64,000 bases of DNA from an uncultured Treponema sp. (lineage in GTDB: Bacteria; Spirochaetota; Spirochaetia; Treponematales; Treponemataceae), in the NCBI GenBank assembly GCA_937877515.1, contig CALFIX010000076.1, positions 1 to 64,000 of the forward strand. Reading direction: 5' to 3'. The notes beneath the pieces were generated by a model that saw nothing but the letters and a program-made list of their open reading frames with translations, had not been told where the DNA came from and did not search any database. This document shows positions 59,039-64,000 of this stretch, one piece after another. Within the stretch, counting starts at the first letter, position 1. The number at the start of each line of letters is the position of its first letter. A program made the translations under genes and the position numbers.

Positions 59039-61213
59039 TTAGTAAACAGACTCTATCATCCTAATTAAGTCAGACTCACGGCGTGGATTAGAAAGACTTT
59101 CTTTTAAGGCTTCCCTTTCCATACGCTTAGCTTCCTCTGTTACTGGCTCACCTTCACTGTTAGCCTGAGGCCTGACATCAGTCTCAGAAGTAGCTTTGCC
59201 AGAGGCATCTGGTAAAGAAATTAATACGACTTCATCATTTGTATTTAAAATGTCATAAAAACCTTTTTTGACATAAGTTCCCTGGCTTATTTCTTCATCA
59301 ACCCTGTCTACGGTTACAGAGCCAAGCACATCCTTACTCTTATAGAAAACACCGGGACTAGAATCATTGGTCACAATGCTGCCCCTCTTAACTACGTCAA
59401 ACACAGCGCCTTTTGTAATTCCATCACTTTTACCAACGTCTAAAAGCACCTGATCCTGCGTATAATTTAAAATCCTGCCACGAATAGGAAGCATGTCCAA
59501 GACAGCCTGCCTAAAACGTCTCAAAGCCTTGCTGACCCGGTCATTTCCGGTACTATAAGCATGAACCTCGCCTGTTTTTGTACCGGTACGGGCTGAATAA
59601 ATTATTGCATCCAGGGCATAAGTTCGTTCTGTTTCTTCTACGGATAAAATTACAAAATAGTCTCTTCCTGCACTCCGGGCGTTTCTGTAAGCTTCTCCAT
59701 AGCTTTTTACAGCTTGAGTTTTTACATCTACTTCTGTAGTAGAGTTACCCTTAAAAATGTCTCCTGCAGCAACAGCAGTTATGGCTTCACTGTCTGGATG
59801 AATAATTTGAGCGGGATTTTGAATGTAATAAATACCTATATTCCATCTGGTTTTATCTAAATAAAAAGATTCAACATTCCACAAATGACTAAGATTATCC
59901 TGCATTAGACTTTCTAAACCTTCCAATGCATCTGCATTTTTTATTTCCTGCTCAGTAAGTTTTCTTTTAGGAGTATCTTCCGAAGTCTGAACGTCAGAAT
60001 TGCTTTCTGCGTAAGAAGTATCTTGAGCGTCTGTAAAATTCTCTTTTATAAACTTAAGCTGCTCCAGATATAACTCATTTAGGCCATCACGATAAAGCAT
60101 ATCTGCAAACTTTTGTCTGGCTTCCTGATTTAACGGATCTACACTTAAAGCCTTCTGGTATTCGTAGCGTTCTCCTTGTCCGTCAAAATTCTTTTTAAGC
60201 TCTTTTGCTTTAGAAAGATGGAACAGAGCCCACTGTTCCCGCCTTGAATCTTCTACAGAAACGGTTGAATCAACTAACTGCTCTAAGGCCAGGCGCATAA
60301 TTTCATCTTCGGGGGCAACGGAAAGACCTGTTGTAAAAGTCTGAATAGCTTTTTCTGTCTCGCCAAGACACATAAAACTTCGAGCCATAAGATACCAGGC
60401 AGAAGAAAGATTTCTGTTACGTCCTATACGAAACTCACATAAGTCAATTACTTCTGTATAACGCTTTCCCTCATACAAAATTGCAGAAAGTAATTCGTAG
60501 GCTTTATCAAAATCACCTTTTATCTGCATTGCGGCACGAGCATGATGTTCCGCGTCAGTAAGGTCACCGCGCTTAAATTCAAGATAAGAGGCAAGGTAAT
60601 GAACCTCTGCTTCTCCGGAATGATATTTTAAGGCTTGCAAAATATAGCGCTCAGCTACAGAATCCTTTCCCTGAGCGGCACTTACCAGAGCTAAACTCAA
60701 AAGAGCCTTTCTGTTGGTTCCGTCCCGCTTAAGCGCATCTAAATAACGCTCTTCTGCAGCGCTAAGGCTGCCATTAAAAAGATCTAATTCAGCAAGACCA
60801 AAACGAGCTTTTACATCATTTGGATAAGAAGCAAGTATAGCCTTAAAAACGTCTCTGGCCTCATCTAAGCGTCCAAGAGAAATTAACGTCATTCCTTTTA
60901 GATTTTGAATTTCTGAATAATTACGGGAATACTTTAAGGCTTCTTCTACATACTCTAAAGCAAGGTCAGCTTCCCCGAGATAATAAGAGCATTCAGCTAA
61001 ATAAAACCAGGCGTCTCCAAATTTTGGGTTTACTTCCAAAGACTCCCTATACATTTCTATTGCTGTATAAAAGTCCTCTCTTGCCCTGGCTTTTTCTCCC
61101 TTTTCAAAAAGACTTAGGGCTGATTCTGCTGCAAAAAGACTTGAAGTTCCGCAAAAAGAAAAAGCTAAAGAAAATAAAAAAACAGAAACTCTTTTAACAT
61201 TTTTATAATTCAT
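59039..61213 (-). CDS. secreted TPR-repeat protein
   Basis: A 724-aa protein with signal peptide (VSVFLFSLAFSFCGTSSLFA) and about ten tetratricopeptide repeats over residues 30-380 (for example FYTAIEMYRESLEVNPKFGD, SLGRLDEARDVFKAIL). A second part with strands follows (SDEAITAVAAGDIFK has its Asp/Glu shifted; YFVILSVEETERTYALDAII). It ends with a small beta domain (QVLLDVGKSDGITKGAVFDV, DVLGSVTVDRVDE) like the C-terminal domain of FlgT-type proteins. The ATG at 61213 is chosen because TGGGGA precedes it; the frame is open to 61240 from a TTG. In T. pallidum a TPR gene is, as I recall, next to tlyC too. Likely a periplasmic scaffold. Confidence 0.75.
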   Translation of the reverse strand: MNYKNVKRVSVFLFSLAFSFCGTSSLFAAESALSLFEKGEKARAREDFYTAIEMYRESLEVNPKFGDAWFYLAECSYYLGEADLALEYVEEALKYSRNYSEIQNLKGMTLISLGRLDEARDVFKAILASYPNDVKARFGLAELDLFNGSLSAAEERYLDALKRDGTNRKALLSLALVSAAQGKDSVAERYILQALKYHSGEAEVHYLASYLEFKRGDLTDAEHHARAAMQIKGDFDKAYELLSAILYEGKRYTEVIDLCEFRIGRNRNLSSAWYLMARSFMCLGETEKAIQTFTTGLSVAPEDEIMRLALEQLVDSTVSVEDSRREQWALFHLSKAKELKKNFDGQGERYEYQKALSVDPLNQEARQKFADMLYRDGLNELYLEQLKFIKENFTDAQDTSYAESNSDVQTSEDTPKRKLTEQEIKNADALEGLESLMQDNLSHLWNVESFYLDKTRWNIGIYYIQNPAQIIHPDSEAITAVAAGDIFKGNSTTEVDVKTQAVKSYGEAYRNARSAGRDYFVILSVEETERTYALDAIIYSARTGTKTGEVHAYSTGNDRVSKALRRFRQAVLDMLPIRGRILNYTQDQVLLDVGKSDGITKGAVFDVVKRGSIVTNDSSPGVFYKSKDVLGSVTVDRVDEEISQGTYVKKGFYDILNTNDEVVLISLPDASGKATSETDVRPQANSEGEPVTEEAKRMEREALKESLSNPRRESDLIRMIESVY

Positions 61214-61242
61214 TTTCCCCACCCCGCTCGCTTTAGGCAAAT

Positions 61243-62025
61243 TTATTCAGTTTCGTTCTTATAGACTACTTTTATTAAATTTACTTTATGACCTTCCATT
61301 TCCTGAACAATAAAGTCATAATCTTTCCAGCTTACTTTTTCAAACTTAACAGGAATCTTTCCAAACAAATCAAATACAAAACCACCCAGGGTATCAAAAT
61401 CTTCTGTCGGAAAGTGAGAATCTATAGTTTCGTTTAGGTCGTCCAAATCTACACGGGCATCACAAAGCCAGACGTTTGGAGAAAGAGATAAAATGTCTTC
61501 CCTTTCATTATCAAATTCATCCTGTATGTCGCCAACAATTTCTTCAATAATGTCTTCCATACATACAATACCGCTTATTCCACCATATTCATCAATGGCA
61601 ATCGCAATATGAATATGTTTCCGCTTAAACTCACGTAAAAGGCTGTCTATGCGTTTACTTTCCGGCACAAAGTACGGCTTACGAATAATTTTTTCTAAAT
61701 TGATTTCTTCTTTCCGGGCAATGGCAGCTATTAAATCTTTTACGTAAAGAACACCCACAACGTTATCGATTGAAGTCTCATACACGGGAATACGAGAATG
61801 ACCGCTTTCTGTAATCTTTAATAAAAGCTCATCTGATGATGTATCTATTGAAATAAAATCTACATCAATGCGAGGAACCATTACTTCCTTAACGGTGGTT
61901 TCAGAAAGATCTTCTACTCCCTGAATCATATCATTTTTTTCTTCTGCAAGTGCCTTTTGTGTTTGACTTAAAGACTCATCAGAACTTTCTTCTTTTTTCT
62001 TTTTTCCTAATCCAAATAGCCCCAT
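61243..62025 (-). CDS. tlyC: CBS-domain protein of the TlyC/CorC type
   Basis: A 260-aa cytosolic protein of the hemolysin-C/CorC family. It has a charged N-terminus, then the entry segment VKEVMVPRIDVDFISIDTSS, two CBS motifs (HSRIPVYETSIDNVVGVLYV and HIHIAIAIDEYGGISGIV) and a C-terminal CorC_HlyC domain (FPTEDFDTLGGFVFDLFGK). It lacks the membrane DUF21 part of larger relatives. The family is linked to ion (Mg2+/Co2+) transport; hemolysis by spirochaetal TlyC is disputed. It sits 10 bp after ybeY in the common order pgpH-ybeY-corC. Confidence 0.9.
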   Translation of the reverse strand: MGLFGLGKKKKEESSDESLSQTQKALAEEKNDMIQGVEDLSETTVKEVMVPRIDVDFISIDTSSDELLLKITESGHSRIPVYETSIDNVVGVLYVKDLIAAIARKEEINLEKIIRKPYFVPESKRIDSLLREFKRKHIHIAIAIDEYGGISGIVCMEDIIEEIVGDIQDEFDNEREDILSLSPNVWLCDARVDLDDLNETIDSHFPTEDFDTLGGFVFDLFGKIPVKFEKVSWKDYDFIVQEMEGHKVNLIKVVYKNETE

Positions 62026-62035
62026 AGAGGTTCCT

Positions 62036-62518
62036 TTATTTAATTAAATGTTCGCTTTCTAAAGCACACAGTATTTTTTTTTGAATTTTTAGCATTTCGC
62101 ACACAGGCTCCACGCCCTTTTCTACATGTTCTTCTCCGTGGTCCATACCATGTAAGTGCAGAATGCCATGCACTAGAAGACGTTTTAACTCTTCATCTGC
62201 ATCTACTTCAAAGTAAAGTGCATTTTTTGGCAGCGTGTCAAGGCTAATAGCTATATCTCCCACAGAAAGCCATGTATTTCCGTCTTCATCAGTATAGCGC
62301 TCTCCATTTTCAAAACTAAGCACGTCTGTCGGAGCATCAATATTTCTGTAGGTTAAATTTAAATTCTGAATAAATGAATCTGAACAAAAAAGAACAGAAA
62401 CTTCCTCTCCATCATAAGAACACTCCTTCATAACCTTTTCTACGAAAGGTTCAACGCGGCCGAGCCATTCCGGTTCCTGTAAATTTTCTTCTACATCAAT
62501 AAGTATTCTATTTGCCAT
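62036..62518 (-). CDS. ybeY: endoribonuclease YbeY
   Basis: YbeY (160 aa) takes part in 16S rRNA 3'-end maturation and ribosome quality control. It has the zinc-binding motif in LLVHGILHLHGMDHGEEHV (three His as HxxxHxxxxxH), and NLTYRNIDAPTDVLSFENG, the conserved middle stretch. The length is typical. It overlaps the 7TM-HD gene by 11 bp, which fits translational coupling. Confidence 0.95.
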   Translation of the reverse strand: MANRILIDVEENLQEPEWLGRVEPFVEKVMKECSYDGEEVSVLFCSDSFIQNLNLTYRNIDAPTDVLSFENGERYTDEDGNTWLSVGDIAISLDTLPKNALYFEVDADEELKRLLVHGILHLHGMDHGEEHVEKGVEPVCEMLKIQKKILCALESEHLIK

Positions 62519-64000
62519 TTGACTTTGCCTTCTTTTTTGATTGTTTTGTCTCCTTTGAATCTTTAGAATCCTTGGCTTCCTTATTTTCTTTTACATCTTT
62601 TACTTCCGAAAGTTTTTCTTCTTTACTCGTTGCCGCCTCAATTAAAACGTCTTTTTCAGAATTATCTTCTTTAGGTTTTTCTTCTTTTTCGCCATTATTT
62701 TCATCAGGATTAACCTGTCCCGGGTATTCAATACGGCTGTGATAATGCCCAGCCAGAAGCTGAACAAAAGAGTCATGTATTAAATCTAAATCCTTAAATG
62801 TAAGACCGCAATTTATAAGCTGTTCTTTTTCTATTTTTGAATAAATCAGGCCACTTATAAATTTATCAAGAGACTGCACACTAGGCTTTTTTAACGTACG
62901 GCAGGCTGCTTCTACGGTATCTGCAAGCATTACGACAGCACTCTCCCTGCTTGTAGGAGGAACACCTGTATACGCATAATCTTCAGGGTTTACATTAGGA
63001 TCTTTTTCTTTTGCCTCATTATAAAAATACGCAACAACCTGATTACCATGATGTTCACGAATTATATCAATTACAGGCTCCGGTAAATGCAGGGCCTTAG
63101 CTTTTTCAACCCCTCGTTTTACATGGCTTCGTATAACGCTTACAGAAAGAGACGGATTAAGCTTGTCATGAATATTTTCTCCTGTCTGCTGATTTTCTAC
63201 AAAGAATTCTGGGTTATCAATTTTTCCGATATCATGATAGTAGGCACCAACTCTGGCAAGCAAAGAGTTAGCACCGATTTCTCTACAGGCTGCATCTGCA
63301 AGGTTTGCAACCATGAGCGAATGATTATAGGTACCACTTGCAGTAACAAGCATCTTATTCATTGTAGGATTATTTACATCACTTAAATCCAGAAGCCTGA
63401 AAGGAGAAGCCGTATTCAATGCAAGCTCTATAGGAGTAATCATTCCAAGACACAAAATGCCAGAAATAAAACCGTTCCCCGCAACTCCTAAAATTGTAAG
63501 CCAGGAGTCCATTAAGTGGTCATTGAACACCAGCTTAAAAATCATCATAAACACAATATTTAAAAGAGCTTGCAGAAGCGAAACAAAAACCATATCTGTT
63601 CTTCGCTCTATTTTTCGCACCATACGGGAAGCAACCAGAGAAGTAGAAAGCACATATAAAAATGTCGGCAATTGAAAAGCACAGGCATTCAGCACGCCAA
63701 ACGAAATTGCAAAAGAAAAGAAAAGCGCATTAAGCTGGCCAAACAAAATTGCAACTATAAAGGCAAAGAAGGGGGCAGGAATTAAAATGCAAATTGTAAA
63801 TGGGTCAGAAAAACGAGTTGTCTTACTTGCAAAAACCGTAATTGCATAAACTAAAACATAAAAAATACACTCTGTAAGAAGCTCCTTAAACTCAGGAATC
63901 TTATTAGAAAAATAAATGTGGCTGTCAAACAAAAAAACAAGTGTGCAAATCAGAAGAAGATACACAACAGAATTTGCAAAAGCCCTGTAGTCAATATAAG
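62508..64000 (-). CDS. pgpH: PgpH-type 7TM-HD phosphodiesterase (5' end outside window)
   Basis: The reading frame is open to the window edge, so only the C-terminal 497 residues are visible. They comprise most of a multi-helix membrane region (ICTLVFLFDSHIYFS, FVIAILFGQLNALFFSFA-like segments) and the HD domain: GTYNHSLMVANLADAACREI, VGAYYHDIGKID, VIREHHGNQVVAYFY, MLADTVEAACRTL. This is the 7TMR-HD family; PgpH members degrade cyclic di-AMP, so that is the likely role. The C-terminus is an unusual low-complexity Lys/Glu/Ser tail of about 65 residues (for example NKEAKDSKDSKETKQSKKKA). The extracellular domain and start are missing. Confidence 0.9.
   Translation of the reverse strand, partial: YIDYRAFANSVVYLLLICTLVFLFDSHIYFSNKIPEFKELLTECIFYVLVYAITVFASKTTRFSDPFTICILIPAPFFAFIVAILFGQLNALFFSFAISFGVLNACAFQLPTFLYVLSTSLVASRMVRKIERRTDMVFVSLLQALLNIVFMMIFKLVFNDHLMDSWLTILGVAGNGFISGILCLGMITPIELALNTASPFRLLDLSDVNNPTMNKMLVTASGTYNHSLMVANLADAACREIGANSLLARVGAYYHDIGKIDNPEFFVENQQTGENIHDKLNPSLSVSVIRSHVKRGVEKAKALHLPEPVIDIIREHHGNQVVAYFYNEAKEKDPNVNPEDYAYTGVPPTSRESAVVMLADTVEAACRTLKKPSVQSLDKFISGLIYSKIEKEQLINCGLTFKDLDLIHDSFVQLLAGHYHSRIEYPGQVNPDENNGEKEEKPKEDNSEKDVLIEAATSKEEKLSEVKDVKENKEAKDSKDSKETKQSKKKAKSNGK

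Noticed and set aside
61243..62025. TlyC-like protein as a hemolysin virulence factor
   Set aside because: The sequence shows only CBS and CorC_HlyC domains in a pgpH-ybeY context; a housekeeping ion-related role is more likely than toxin activity.

Overview
The window looks like a chromosomal segment of a spirochaete of the genus Treponema, most likely a commensal species with a moderately AT-rich genome. Three things point there. Several gene runs match orders I remember from T. pallidum: tamB-bamA-skp-mutS, a second cheW followed by a DegT-like gene, nadK and recN, and pgpH-ybeY-tlyC-TPR gene. There are many lipoproteins with relaxed lipoboxes, and flagellar genes of the flgB-flgC-fliE-fliF-fliG type. 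TTG and GTG starts are frequent. No tRNA, rRNA, IS element, prophage or CRISPR array was seen.

Region by region. 1-4051 (minus): flagellar basal-body operon flgB-flgC-fliE, a terminator, then a new promoter and fliF-fliG; the fliF leader carries two perfect inverted repeats, one around the ribosome binding site. 4078-16365 (minus): a compact, very AT-rich operon of eight genes that mostly overlap. It encodes a TPR lipoprotein, a small lipoprotein, a TolC-like protein, a lipoprotein adaptor, two lipoproteins with Ig-like repeats and two different RND pumps, and it runs straight into flgB. 16468-20480 (minus): a GC-richer oadG-oadA-oadB operon for a sodium-pumping oxaloacetate decarboxylase, with its own promoter and terminator; OadA carries two biotinyl domains. 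20509-27513 (minus): YhhN-family protein, HD hydrolase, helical hypothetical, recN, nadK, a DegT-like protein without the PLP lysine, and cheW. 27590-38617 (minus): comF, mutS, skp, bamA, tamB, the outer-membrane assembly block with mismatch repair.

38715-41766 (plus): tmk, an unknown periplasmic protein, a cysteine desulfurase and a PUR-domain nucleic-acid-binding protein with a palindrome over its ribosome binding site. 41763-45184 (minus): rnhB, a secreted beta-helix protein and a phosphoribosyltransferase with its own promoter. 45179-57998 (minus): an apparent eleven-gene operon in the order Cas2-like protein, prfB (programmed +1 frameshift), PEGA-like membrane protein, ftsY, unknown protein, three Lol genes, mcsA, mcsB, clpC. 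The McsB has lost the catalytic signature of protein-arginine kinases. 58027-59034 (plus): a secreted FN3/TPR-like protein that diverges from the Cas2-like gene; both promoters imply leaderless mRNAs. 59039-64000 (minus): TPR protein, TlyC/CorC-like CBS protein, ybeY and a 7TM-HD phosphodiesterase cut by the right edge.

The best candidates for undescribed biology are the RND/lipoprotein operon, the McsB pseudokinase next to intact McsA and ClpC, the stand-alone Cas2-like protein overlapping prfB, and the hairpins placed on the fliF and PUR-gene ribosome binding sites. All functional statements come from reading the sequence and from family knowledge; nothing was searched or computed.
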